NCBI GenBank assembly: GCA_040285745.1
Contig: JAUFOR010000008.1
Span: 372,001 to 436,000, forward strand
Source of the DNA: Barthelona sp. PCE
Taxonomy: Eukaryota > Metamonada: BaSk clade
Reading direction: 5' to 3'
DNA length: 64,000 nucleotides
Shown here piece by piece: positions 36,873 through 46,054 of this stretch; the first letter of the stretch is position 1, and each line of letters starts with the position of its first letter. The notes below the pieces were generated by a model, which was given only the letters and a program-made list of their open reading frames with translations, made no database searches and was not told where the DNA came from. A program made the translations under genes and the position numbers.

Positions 36873-37293
36873 TTATTCCTCTTCACGGCCCTTGATCTTG
36901 TTCATGATGATCTGGCGCTCACGAGCGTTGAGGGTAAGTTCGCGACCGTTCTGAGCTCTAAGAGTGGAAAGGAAACGCTTGTTGTAGAGGGAGCGAAGCT
37001 TGGAGCGACCGGTTTTGGGAGCTCTCTTCTCCATTTTGGGTGCATCAGGGCAAGAGTTTCTGACCTTACCAGTATGAGCGAGTGATCCGTGCTGACGAGC
37101 TAGGTGTTAGATCTGTAAACTGCAAAAAAGCATCATCGTTCTCAGAACCGTCCCCAGGTTATAACAGGAAGACAAAAAAAGCAAAGGGAAGAAACTAAAA
37201 AATTTCTTTCTGCTTATCTATGCCTCCAAATAAAATAGACTAAACCCATGCGTTTGTAACCGATTTAGATACTCTTTGATAATACATACCCAT
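36873..37293 (-). CDS. RPS30: Small ribosomal subunit protein eS30, one intron
   Basis: Joined exons 37293-37290 and 37099-36873 encode 76 residues. The second exon alone has no ATG. An upstream ATGG followed by GTATGT supplies the start, and the junction makes codon 2 (GCT, Ala), giving MARQHGSLAHTGKV. This is the canonical eS30 N-terminus (VHGSLARAGKV). Further family blocks are KTGRSKLRSLYNKRF and the basic body. There is no ubiquitin-like FUBI fusion, as in many protists. The C-terminus is extended (RQIIMNKIKGREEE) beyond the usual end. The protein is part of the 40S decoding region and shoulder. The first exon is only four bases of coding sequence. Confidence 0.93.
37100..37289 (-). other. 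Spliceosomal intron in eS30 (190 bp)
   Basis: 5' splice site GTATGTATTATC directly after ATGG; 3' end TCTAACACCTAG. Removing it restores the conserved eS30 N-terminus in frame (phase 1). The 3' element matches the fused branch-point/3' splice motif of Trichomonas and Giardia introns. Confidence 0.9.
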
Positions 37294-37884
37294 TTTCTAA
37301 AAGTTCGATATTAGAAGAAAAAACAAAAGGAAGTGATTTACTGATTCACACTCTTTCCTTCCGTACAACATATGTCGGATAGTGCAAAAGACACTTCAGC
37401 AACATATATTTTCGAGGAAAATATGCTTTGTTGATAGTATTTGTTAGTATGTTTTTTTGCATGGTTTTCTGTTGCTTTTAAGTTGTTTCACTATGTTTAT
37501 ATGGTCATTTTATAGTCCAACATGACGTTGTGACATTGTTTATGTTCGTTAAAAATGTTTATGTTGGATTGTACTTTTCTGTACAATTAAAGGCATTGGT
37601 TGAACTTATTTTTGGGACTTGGGCTTGCTTTTGTATCCAAGTTAAAGGGATTTGGTTATTTCTTTTGGCAATTAGATGATGTAAATAGTATCGCATAAGA
37701 ATGTGATAAATGTGTCTGATTCACCTTGAAAAGTAAGGTAAACCTGTACGCTACATGTCAGTAAACTTGTGCATCAAAATAACATGTTTTAACACCTAAA
37801 TAATGTATATCAATATATTTGCTGGCTGCGTAGTGTTCATCCATCAACAAAGACACGAATCAATCAATAAATTTAGCATTAACA
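37294..37884. other. Divergent intergenic region, nothing recognised
   Basis: 591 bp between eS30 and a small membrane-protein gene. AT-rich with no gene or RNA hallmark. The eS30 promoter must lie in its left end. Confidence 0.4.
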
Positions 37885-38295
37885 ATGTATTTCACTTTAT
37901 ATCCTTTAATGAAAGTTCTAGTTATATTGGCTGTATTCTTGTGCATTGCCGCGTGCCACCAGGACACTTCAAGGTTCTACAAAGGTTCTATCACAGCTTC
38001 AAAAGAAGAGAAATCACACACTTTTGCTGCACCTGTAGAAAACAAGTCCTCTCCACTTGCAATGGGTCTGAGCATGTTTGTCATAACCGCCACCCTCGCT
38101 GCTGTTGTTATCATTGGTAAACAGCACTTCACAATGAACCGTTTTGCCGTGAGACTTGTATTCTTATGTCTCAATATCTTTATCTTTGCTATGATTGTCG
38201 TTTACTGGTTGAAGTGGAACGCCTTCCAAGGTATGGCAGTGACCGTTCCTCTCATGCTTGTTTGGCATTTGTTATCAAAGTTTTTGATTAAATAA
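37885..38295 (+). CDS. Small membrane protein, 136 aa, unknown
   Basis: The first ATG (37885) gives 136 residues; an in-frame ATG at 37909 would give 128. Either form begins with a signal-peptide-like hydrophobic segment (MKVLVILAVFLCIAA followed by CHQD). A lumenal or extracellular polar stretch of about 35 residues follows, then three membrane helices (GLSMFVITATLAAVVIIG; LVFLCLNIFIFAMIVVYWL; VTVPLMLVWHLLSKFL). It converges on the calpain gene with 47 bp between stops. No family recognised. The membrane topology is clear; the role is not. Confidence 0.6.
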   Translation: MYFTLYPLMKVLVILAVFLCIAACHQDTSRFYKGSITASKEEKSHTFAAPVENKSSPLAMGLSMFVITATLAAVVIIGKQHFTMNRFAVRLVFLCLNIFIFAMIVVYWLKWNAFQGMAVTVPLMLVWHLLSKFLIK

Positions 38296-38342
38296 GATTG
38301 AATTCTGTGTGAAAAACAGTAAAGTGAAACATATATTCTTGT

Positions 38343-41300
38343 TTACAATGATCTTAATGACACATTTTGTTTAGAAATAACTGTTAATGTAAAACTACGC
38401 TCATTTGAAGGTTCGAAAGTAAAGGGTACTATTAAAAAGTTACCTTTTGAAGGAATAATCATGGTATGGCCAATGATTTCACGACGATAAGCTATTTCTG
38501 AACATAAAATTTCATTACGGCTTTCAATTATGCGACCATCATGTGATGCATCCATTATATGAACTGAAAAACCCATCGCAACATGTTTCTTGCCCGTCAA
38601 ACGAGCATCTTCCTGTCTTAGAACAACATATACTTCACCTGGTTCATCAATAGTAAGTGCAAATTGAGGATTATGACGGAAAGTACCATAGTTGCTACAT
38701 CCACCAGCAGATTGTCCTCTCCACTCGGAGTTGATGATAACTTGGTTCCATTCAGAATTAAAAACCATTGTTACATACATATTTCTGAAGTATTTGGTTA
38801 TGTCTTCATATGCTATAAAAAATTCACCATCTTCAACATCCAATGTGTGACCGAGCTTCTTCAACAGTCTAGGGGTCCATCTACGGTCAACATCGGACCA
38901 ATTTCCTGTGTATTCGTAGCCACCAAGAGGGTTACGCAATTTTAACAATTTTGTTTGTCCAATTTCAACCAATGAGAGAACAGCATATGCATGTCTCGAC
39001 TGGATACCATCCTTTGTACTCACATCGCTTGAAAACGAACCAAGTGCAACAAGAAACCCACTCGAAAAATACTCCCGGATTTGTTTCCACATAAGACCCG
39101 TTACAAAGCTCTCGCTAACATCCTTGAAGTGAATGATTTCACCGAAGGAATTAGGTATCATATCTGCCAATGCATGACACACAACGCCCTTCTGAATCCG
39201 GTCAGCGCTGCCATACAACTTAGCATATGCCTTCTCAAGGATGGAGACCCATGGGTTCTCTTCGACAGAACAGCGACTTAGGACTAATTTCCCATCATCA
39301 TCCACGGGAAGTCGATCATCAACTGTTATTTCGTGTTCACCGTTTTTAAACACGACACGGTAGTACCCCTTATCTGGTATAGCGGCTCTGAAGACCTGCT
39401 CGACCAGCTGCGGATTTGTCTTTAATAAAGTGAACGCAGTTATTAAATAGCAAACACCAAGATGTTCGCTTTGGATGGGATCACCCTCTCCAAAACTGAT
39501 CTCTCCAGAAATCTCGTACATGTCACTGAATCGTGCCATTGTACAGTTCACATCCTCGGCTTCAAAGTCATAGACAAAATCATCTTCGAACTTTTCCTCG
39601 CTGTCTCTTACTCTCTGCATCTCTTCCTCCATGTCAAGCAAGGGCAAGGGAGATGGGCTAGCGACTGCGATGTTTGACTTTTTCTGATGAAGCTCATCAA
39701 TCTGATTGAGACATCTGTCCAGCTGCTGACCAACTGTGTTTCTAAGGTTCTTAAACTCACCCATTTGAATTAACTGGATGTTGATCAGTTCGGCTTCAGA
39801 TGGGTCGTCAGGGTTAAGCTTGCTAATTGAAGCTTGTAAATCACTGATCTTCAATTCTAGTTCATTATTTCTTGATATAAAGCCATCACGCTGAGCGGTG
39901 AGTGCATTGAGACCACTGTCTATATTAGACTCCATCTTCCTTACCTCATGCTTATGTACCTCATGGTTGATACTCTGTTCGAACTTACCCTTTATGAACT
40001 CTTCGTTCTGCATTTGATTCTCGAGGTTTTCCAGTTTAGTCTTCAGATCTGACGTTGTGATACTTGTCTGGAGATGCTCAATAATCTTCTGACGCTCCTC
40101 CTGTGACATTCTCTCGATATCATCAATGGTATAACTCTGACCTTCCTCTTCATCCGTCTGCTCACCCATTACTTGATTAACGTAATCTAAAATGATGAGT
40201 GCCTGCTCTTGGATAAGCGAAATACCACTGAAGAAGAGTCTGCTGAACAACACAGCACTGAAATCCAACCTTTGTTTGAATTTTTTGTGTATCGACTCAA
40301 TGATGTACCATCTTTGGAAGTCAACAGTTGTATTGTTCAGATCCTTTTTCTTCTGGATAATAAAATCATCAATGCTGTACACGTCATCAAACACCAAACC
40401 CGTGAGGTCATTACTTTCACTGTCTTCAATCTGTTGCAGTTGCGACTTGGTCTTGTCAATGTTGAGCGCCTTTGATGTAGTGTCTGTCTCCAGGTTGAGC
40501 ATACCCACAGACTTCTCAATGGCAAGATCGATCAATGGCCGGCTAACTACGTCTTCGATTTCATTATATTTAATGGAAAGTAAAAGCTTGAGATGTGTAC
40601 AATAATAAAGAATGAGAGAAAATGCTATGAAGAATGCAGCGCAACTCACCTGGAGTGGTTTCAAAAACACCATCGCAAACATGGACCAAGCAACCACTAG
40701 AACTAAACCACCAAACAAAAATAGGGGGTACTTTGAAATATCAAATACTCGACCAACACGAACATCGAACTCCAATAGAGGTAAGACGGAGTTGTTTGTG
40801 TAGCAGACATGGAATCCGTTGCTGGATAACAAAGGGAACTCTGCTAAACCAACAAGGATTAATAGCAAAACAAAAAGTGTCATTGTAATCGTTGTACCCC
40901 AGAAAATACCCTCACCTTGCATACCGATAATGATCGATAGGATCACAAGACCGACTGAACTGGTGATTGCAAGTGGTCGATTTTTGACTGGAATGTAGTG
41001 ATCATTAACAAAATATATTCTAAGAGTACGCACAAGTAAGAACACTAATAACAGTGATAGACCTGATCCTATTTGGAATAGAGCGTTCTTTCTAACAGAC
41101 ATTGAGCCGATCACAGCACCGATTATACTTAGAACACCAATTACGAGCATCTGGACACCTACAACAGTCTTGATTGCAAACGCCTCGGTGCGCCACAACG
41201 TAAACAGCGTCACAACATACACGATAAAGATGATTCCAGCGGAAACAGTCACCATAGAGTTGACTAAAGCCCATATTAAGAGTGAAATCAGACTTGTGAT

Positions 41301-42944
41301 TGAGCAAGTGATGACAAATGCATCTAGCTTAGTGGAGTACAGTAGGTGAACGACGAATCCACCACCCAAAACAATAGACAGGGGGAGGAAGAGAGGTGTT
41401 GACCAATACAGAACTCCATCAAGACCTACTAGTGCAACTATTACAGAAACCAGCATGATTGAAACAAATGCAATGGTGCAACGGATGAATTGAGTTCTTA
41501 TAAGCCGAATCATAGGATGCTCTGCTTTAAAAGAAAAATTCATGCGTTGAACACATACCAATGTACATCTACCCATAACGATAAGGGGGAAGAATGCAAT
41601 GCATTCGATTATGATCATGTACGAGTGTGTGATGATAAACAATGGAATGGCAATAATAATTGAAATAATTTGGGCAAATATATAGAAATACCAAAAATTC
41701 TTATACTGGCCAGTTTTTTTCTCTAAATTCTCTTTCTTTGTTGGGTGGAAAGAGGGGAAGTAGCGCCAAGTTATGTACCAGAGAACAAGCAAACCGCTGA
41801 GAAGAACACTACCTACTAAAAATTCCCATTGGTTATGAGAAGAATCAATCATTTTGATTTCCGGAGCAGAAATCCAATTAGGTTTGACGATTCCAAGCAC
41901 AACATCACCTAAATAAATGATTGTGAAAAGAATATAAACAATAATTGAATTATTCTGTTTTCCTGAACGTAATAATGAAGTTCTTGCAAAATTAATAATT
42001 GTATCGACTGAATTCTTCTTTTTCAATCGGATGATTTCACCTACAATTCGACTAAGTAAAAATGAAAAACCAAAGAAAAAGATTATACTGTGACCAATGA
42101 AAACATAATTATAAGAACTCATAACAAGCGAAAAACGAATAGCAATAAACATAGCAAACATCATGGCAGGGTTGGAACTGTAAATGTTTGTTGGAAATAA
42201 CATAATACTGATATCAAATAACAGCAACATAACACTAGTAAGAAGTGCAGTGTATTTAGCACCAGATTTATCAATATTATGATGTACAATAGAGTATACA
42301 ACGAGGACAACAACACTGAGGAAGTAATAGAACCATCCATTGGATTCTTTTTGTTTAATTCTTAAATCCTTAATGTCCAGATTATTTTGTAACAATTTTT
42401 TCATTGTTATTTTGGGTAAATCTATTCTTTTTGTAAAGAAAAAGTATAAGAAATATGTGTTAAGACTTAGAAAAACAAAACTTAATGACATATAGGAATA
42501 CTGATCAGCAGTAACTACAATGTAAAAAAAGAATGCATATACAACACATAATGCAATAAAAACTGCAATTTTGCTAATGAAAGTTGTGATGAACTGCTTG
42601 GAAATAGATAGAACAAGCCATAATAATAATATTATTGTTGATATGATCATTGCAAAATGCATAAACAGAAATGCATCTGGTTTAATGTCAGACGCTACAA
42701 TATTTACCAGGAATATCACCAAGAATCCGACTGAAAAAACAATAGATACGAGTTGCAAGAAATACATTAATGCACTCATTTTAAAGAATTTTCTAAACGT
42801 CTTACCCTCAGTAAAACGACCCTTGATCTGCTTTAAAATATTTAAAAAAGGAAACAAGAACAATACTGCAAGAGTCAAATATTTCAATACAAGAGTAGAC
42901 CATTCATCGCGACCGATAAATGTTTCGGTTGTGAGGACTCCCAT
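38343..42944 (-). CDS. Giant multi-membrane calpain-like cysteine protease (DEK1-like plan)
   Basis: 1533 residues. About twenty or more membrane helices occupy residues 1-790, followed by a cytoplasmic coiled-coil region (about 900-1040), a calpain protease core (about 1150-1400) and a C2-like/calpain-beta-sandwich end (about 1400-1533). The core keeps the catalytic triad in context: Cys in SEHLGVCYLITAF (about 1165; usual form GxLGDCW), His in SRHAYAVLSL (about 1315) and Asn in LRNPLGGYEYTGNWSD (about 1335). The plan, many TMs then linker then CysPc-C2L, is that of plant DEK1 and other protist phytocalpains, which act as Ca2+-related regulatory proteases at the plasma membrane. D to V and W to Y next to the Cys are atypical. 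A CCTTTCA motif lies 27 bp upstream. Confidence 0.9.
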   Translation of the reverse strand: MGVLTTETFIGRDEWSTLVLKYLTLAVLFLFPFLNILKQIKGRFTEGKTFRKFFKMSALMYFLQLVSIVFSVGFLVIFLVNIVASDIKPDAFLFMHFAMIISTIILLLWLVLSISKQFITTFISKIAVFIALCVVYAFFFYIVVTADQYSYMSLSFVFLSLNTYFLYFFFTKRIDLPKITMKKLLQNNLDIKDLRIKQKESNGWFYYFLSVVVLVVYSIVHHNIDKSGAKYTALLTSVMLLLFDISIMLFPTNIYSSNPAMMFAMFIAIRFSLVMSSYNYVFIGHSIIFFFGFSFLLSRIVGEIIRLKKKNSVDTIINFARTSLLRSGKQNNSIIVYILFTIIYLGDVVLGIVKPNWISAPEIKMIDSSHNQWEFLVGSVLLSGLLVLWYITWRYFPSFHPTKKENLEKKTGQYKNFWYFYIFAQIISIIIAIPLFIITHSYMIIIECIAFFPLIVMGRCTLVCVQRMNFSFKAEHPMIRLIRTQFIRCTIAFVSIMLVSVIVALVGLDGVLYWSTPLFLPLSIVLGGGFVVHLLYSTKLDAFVITCSITSLISLLIWALVNSMVTVSAGIIFIVYVVTLFTLWRTEAFAIKTVVGVQMLVIGVLSIIGAVIGSMSVRKNALFQIGSGLSLLLVFLLVRTLRIYFVNDHYIPVKNRPLAITSSVGLVILSIIIGMQGEGIFWGTTITMTLFVLLLILVGLAEFPLLSSNGFHVCYTNNSVLPLLEFDVRVGRVFDISKYPLFLFGGLVLVVAWSMFAMVFLKPLQVSCAAFFIAFSLILYYCTHLKLLLSIKYNEIEDVVSRPLIDLAIEKSVGMLNLETDTTSKALNIDKTKSQLQQIEDSESNDLTGLVFDDVYSIDDFIIQKKKDLNNTTVDFQRWYIIESIHKKFKQRLDFSAVLFSRLFFSGISLIQEQALIILDYVNQVMGEQTDEEEGQSYTIDDIERMSQEERQKIIEHLQTSITTSDLKTKLENLENQMQNEEFIKGKFEQSINHEVHKHEVRKMESNIDSGLNALTAQRDGFISRNNELELKISDLQASISKLNPDDPSEAELINIQLIQMGEFKNLRNTVGQQLDRCLNQIDELHQKKSNIAVASPSPLPLLDMEEEMQRVRDSEEKFEDDFVYDFEAEDVNCTMARFSDMYEISGEISFGEGDPIQSEHLGVCYLITAFTLLKTNPQLVEQVFRAAIPDKGYYRVVFKNGEHEITVDDRLPVDDDGKLVLSRCSVEENPWVSILEKAYAKLYGSADRIQKGVVCHALADMIPNSFGEIIHFKDVSESFVTGLMWKQIREYFSSGFLVALGSFSSDVSTKDGIQSRHAYAVLSLVEIGQTKLLKLRNPLGGYEYTGNWSDVDRRWTPRLLKKLGHTLDVEDGEFFIAYEDITKYFRNMYVTMVFNSEWNQVIINSEWRGQSAGGCSNYGTFRHNPQFALTIDEPGEVYVVLRQEDARLTGKKHVAMGFSVHIMDASHDGRIIESRNEILCSEIAYRREIIGHTMIIPSKGNFLIVPFTFEPSNERSFTLTVISKQNVSLRSL

Positions 42945-42970
42945 TTATGAAATTGACTCAAAAATAAAGT

Positions 42971-42977
42971 TGAAAGG
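42971..42977 (-). promoter_or_regulatory. Initiator-like motif CCTTTCA
   Basis: On the minus strand, CCTTTCA lies 27 bp upstream of the calpain ATG. Confidence 0.4.
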
Positions 42978-43011
42978 AAAGTGATAATCAAAAACATCTC
43001 TTTTTTATTAA

Positions 43012-44015
43012 CTAGGCTTTGCTCTCTACTTCATCGGACTTAGTAGGGTTCTCGAAGGCATTCTTTTGTAAATTTCTACTATGTCTAACGTTTCTTAATA
43101 ACTCAGTACACAAACTAACCTTCACTAACGTTTGTTCAATACTGTCCTTAAATGATTCATTGAAATCTTCTGTCAAAATGTGACTGTGTTGTAACAAAAC
43201 ACTTAATAATTCTTGTCCTAATTGACTATCTTCTACACTAGGACCTTCAGATACAAGATCAACCAACATTTCTTTAGCGTAAGTTAAATATTCACGCAAA
43301 GAAGAAATATCAGAACGAATCAGATCAATGGCACTCAGACGATCTGTAGATTTTGGTAACGAATCAACGTCATTATCTTCATAGTTCTTCATAATAGAAA
43401 TTGCCAATGCTTGAGAAGCAGGAATATGACGACGTAAATCGATAGGAATCCACTGAAGATCCTGAGAATAATCATGCTGATCAGCGTTCTTAAGTTTTTC
43501 ATACAAATCATAGGTAATTGAATGTGCAATAATGGGAATATCAAGTGTCTCAAGCGTTGTGTCAAGATGAACGTGAACAAGGACTTTTAAAGGACCTACA
43601 ATGTCACGGAATGCGTTGGCAAGGCCACCAACAATCTTGCTATCAAATGAACCAGTTGTATAAAAACCTAAAACTGAAAGATTAGTATGCATAATCAAAT
43701 CCATGGCGGTTGAAACGGACTTGGAGAATTGGATCTAAATGTTAGTGTAACTTTTTGTTGGGAGTTAAAACGGATGAATTCAAATATCATTGCGAATTAA
43801 CTCAAAATGCATACGTTGCTCTCAGTATCGTCAGACGAACTAAAAACACAGGCATAGCTGGAAACAACAGTGATGGCGTTGTTTATAGCAGCATTACCAA
43901 CCAAGATGCCGCAAACGAGTGGAGAATCGACTTGTCGAACCTTAAAATGATCAAGAATGTGAAAAATTGGTGTAGCTTCGATAGAGATGTACGGAACTAA
44001 GGGATTCTGTAGCAT
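43012..44015 (-). CDS. EIF3F: Translation initiation factor eIF3f (MPN- subunit), one intron
   Basis: Exons 44015-43815 and 43734-43012 give 307 residues. Exon 1 supplies the first half of the MPN domain (LVPYISIEATPIFHILDHF, SPLVCGILVG); exon 2 continues with IQFSKSVSTAMDLI and LSVLGFYTTGS. Together they read like eIF3f (MEFAKNMYELHKKV, LILGWYATG). The VHVHLDTTL and WIPIDLRR blocks match eIF3f IHLTVDTSL and FTPLTVKY. The JAMM metal-binding His-x-His is absent, so this is a structural MPN protein. The C-terminal helices fit the eIF3 helical bundle. Rpn8 and CSN6 are the alternatives but fit less well. A CACTTTCA motif lies 11 bp before the ATG. Either exon alone lacks half the domain. Confidence 0.85.
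43735..43814 (-). other. Spliceosomal intron in eIF3f (80 bp)
   Basis: 5' splice site GTATGCATTTTG, 3' end ACTAACATTTAG. The exons join in phase 0 after an Asn codon and restore a continuous MPN domain. An in-frame stop (TGA or TAA, depending on frame) occurs in the intron. Confidence 0.9.
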
Positions 44016-44419
44016 TGTCAAAGTGTGAAAGTGCGAAAAGGAGTAAAAAATGCTTTTGCAATGGTTTAGAACAGTACAGAATTGCTGTACGCTATTGTGT
44101 CGCAGATACAGTGTGGAACGTTGTCTTAAATATTTGCTAAATTCAGTTTGTTGAAGCATTTTTGATTTCAGAAATTTACTACTGTTTGTTACAACAGTTT
44201 GGAATTATACCGGGGTAAGATGCCACAATACATGAATTAATCGTTTATAAAACGTCATTCTGTTGGACAGGTAAACACACCAAGTGTGGTGAAAATCTAG
44301 TGTTTTTATGTAGACTAGGGGTCACAACTTTCACATAATACCCAATTTATAAGTGAAATACGCTTCATAACGATTTTGGATGCTGTATTCTATTTCTCAC
44401 ATCCTTTCAATCATCCTTT
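44016..44419. other. Divergent intergenic region, nothing recognised
   Basis: 404 bp between eIF3f and the ELMO-domain gene. Initiator-like elements lie at both edges (44026-44033 minus strand, 44403-44409 plus strand), each 11 bp from its ATG. Nothing else stands out. Confidence 0.45.
44403..44409 (+). promoter_or_regulatory. Initiator-like motif CCTTTCA
   Basis: CCTTTCA lies 11 bp upstream of the ELMO-gene ATG. Confidence 0.4.
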
Positions 44420-46015
44420 ATGATAACCACGCTTAGAAGTTTGCTCGATGCACATTTAACGCGAGCGGCTTCATCAATCCAAACAGCTATTGACGAAACT
44501 CATCGACAGATAGATAGTATTCGTCATCAAAAGCAAAGGGACATTCAAGAGCTGAACGTTTATTTAGCCAAGCTTTCGCGTAGTATCGAAAAAGGCTCTG
44601 AGTTACCTATAGCCCCATCCTCCTTAACAATCCCCAAACCAGCGCCATTAAAGCCTATCACATTTTCCCCAAGGGAGGACACAGAGAGATTGCGCCCTTT
44701 GCGTAGAAAAACTAGAACTAGCCTTCGAGATTCAATGTTTGAAGATGTGGATGATGATGATACCGATTCTGAAGAATCAAGTGAGGAACTGAGTGACCCA
44801 GAAGAAGAAAACATCAGCATTTCACCCCCTAAAAGAACGAACGGAGGTATTTCCATGGATTTCTTGAGGGAACAAATTGATGAAGATGAAGATGTGTTAA
44901 GCGAACCAGAAGATTCCCGTTTAGCTGAAGGCTTGGTGGAACTAGAAGTGAGAGTCAATGAGAGAGATGATTTAACAGCTATTGATAACACAGACTGGCA
45001 TCCTAAAGCTGATCAACGAGTTTCTTTCATTTTAACAACAGAACAACAGGATATGCTGTCAATAATAGAAAAGAAGAAGAAGAAGGATGTAGAACGTATG
45101 AAACGTGAGAAAGAAAAAGAAGATTTAATGATGGAATTCGCTTTGTATGGTGGTGATGCCAAAAAAAAAAGAGAATTATTAGCTAAACTAGATGCTCTTG
45201 AAACAGAAGGTACTACAGTTGTTGAAGAAGCCTTTGAAGAAGCTATAGAAGAAGCTGAAGAAACTGAAAAGGTTGAAATATCTACTGAAGAAGAAGACAT
45301 GATTAGCAAAATTATGGAAATGCATTTAGAATTAAGTGATGTGATAGATCATTTCTCTGCATTAGATTTAACTGATGAATTGCAACAAGCAACAGAGATT
45401 AAAAAATCGCATAAGAATTCACGTTGGTTGTTTGGATCAAGTTTGAATCACAGTTTAAAGGATACAGAAATGTTAGTACTCAGTTTAGCACAATCTATTT
45501 TTGTTCATAATGAATTTAATGATCGTATTCTCGCTAATGTTTACTACAATCTGACTGATGATATAAATATACCACCTTTCCCACATAGTAATTGGGAAAG
45601 TATAGGTTTTCAAGGTGATGATCCCGCCACTGATTTTCGTGGTGTTGGTATTTTTGGTCTGTTACAATTATTCTTTTTTTCCAATTGCAGTAATGCCAAA
45701 AAATGTTTAGAAATTTCAAAAGAAAGAATTATTCCTTTTACTTTGGTTAATTTTAACATAACTAGTTTATTACTCAATTGTTTACGTTCTGCAGACCTAT
45801 ATAAATTAATTAATACACAATATAGGTCGTCAGGTAACCCAGGTATCATCATATCAGTGTTAAATGATCTACATTTAGGTTGTTGGTTATATCTTTTAGA
45901 AAAAGGTGATCAGTTCAGCTTTACGGCATTTTCTGAATTAAAGAATGAGATCATTGAACATTTAAAGAGTAATCCGGAACGAATTTTTAATTTGGCTCAA
46001 GAATTTGAGCAGTAA
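44420..46015 (+). CDS. ELMO/CED-12 domain protein
   Basis: 531 residues. The N-terminal coiled coil (about 1-60) is followed by a long acidic, Ser-rich region (about 100-300) with Lys/Glu coiled-coil segments. The C-terminal ELMO domain covers about 330-520; its signature is SNWESIGFQGDDPATDFRGVGIFGLLQLFFFS (about residues 393-424), matching W-x-x-IGFQGxDPxTDFRGxGxLxL of ELMOD proteins. ELMOD proteins act as GAPs for Arf/Arl GTPases and one member is a ciliary regulator; the GAP Arg finger usually lies in this region and would need alignment. The N-terminal extension is not typical of ELMOD1-3. The next gene starts 39 bp downstream. Confidence 0.85.
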   Translation: MITTLRSLLDAHLTRAASSIQTAIDETHRQIDSIRHQKQRDIQELNVYLAKLSRSIEKGSELPIAPSSLTIPKPAPLKPITFSPREDTERLRPLRRKTRTSLRDSMFEDVDDDDTDSEESSEELSDPEEENISISPPKRTNGGISMDFLREQIDEDEDVLSEPEDSRLAEGLVELEVRVNERDDLTAIDNTDWHPKADQRVSFILTTEQQDMLSIIEKKKKKDVERMKREKEKEDLMMEFALYGGDAKKKRELLAKLDALETEGTTVVEEAFEEAIEEAEETEKVEISTEEEDMISKIMEMHLELSDVIDHFSALDLTDELQQATEIKKSHKNSRWLFGSSLNHSLKDTEMLVLSLAQSIFVHNEFNDRILANVYYNLTDDINIPPFPHSNWESIGFQGDDPATDFRGVGIFGLLQLFFFSNCSNAKKCLEISKERIIPFTLVNFNITSLLLNCLRSADLYKLINTQYRSSGNPGIIISVLNDLHLGCWLYLLEKGDQFSFTAFSELKNEIIEHLKSNPERIFNLAQEFEQ

Positions 46016-46054
46016 ATGTGCTTTGTTTTTTTTTTCCTACTTTCTTAATTTTTT

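Noticed and set aside
36837-37085. Plus-strand 82-residue frame opposite eS30
   Set aside because: It is the antisense shadow of the eS30 second exon, which has a clear ribosomal-protein match.
37803-38120. 105-residue plus-strand frame overlapping the small membrane protein
   Set aside because: It is Cys/His-rich nonsense in a different frame. The overlapping frame encodes a signal peptide and three membrane helices, which is more coherent.
43012-43704. eIF3f as a 230-residue single-exon gene starting at 43704
   Set aside because: This frame begins in the middle of the MPN domain. The first half lies upstream in another frame, with good splice sites between, so an intron explains both.
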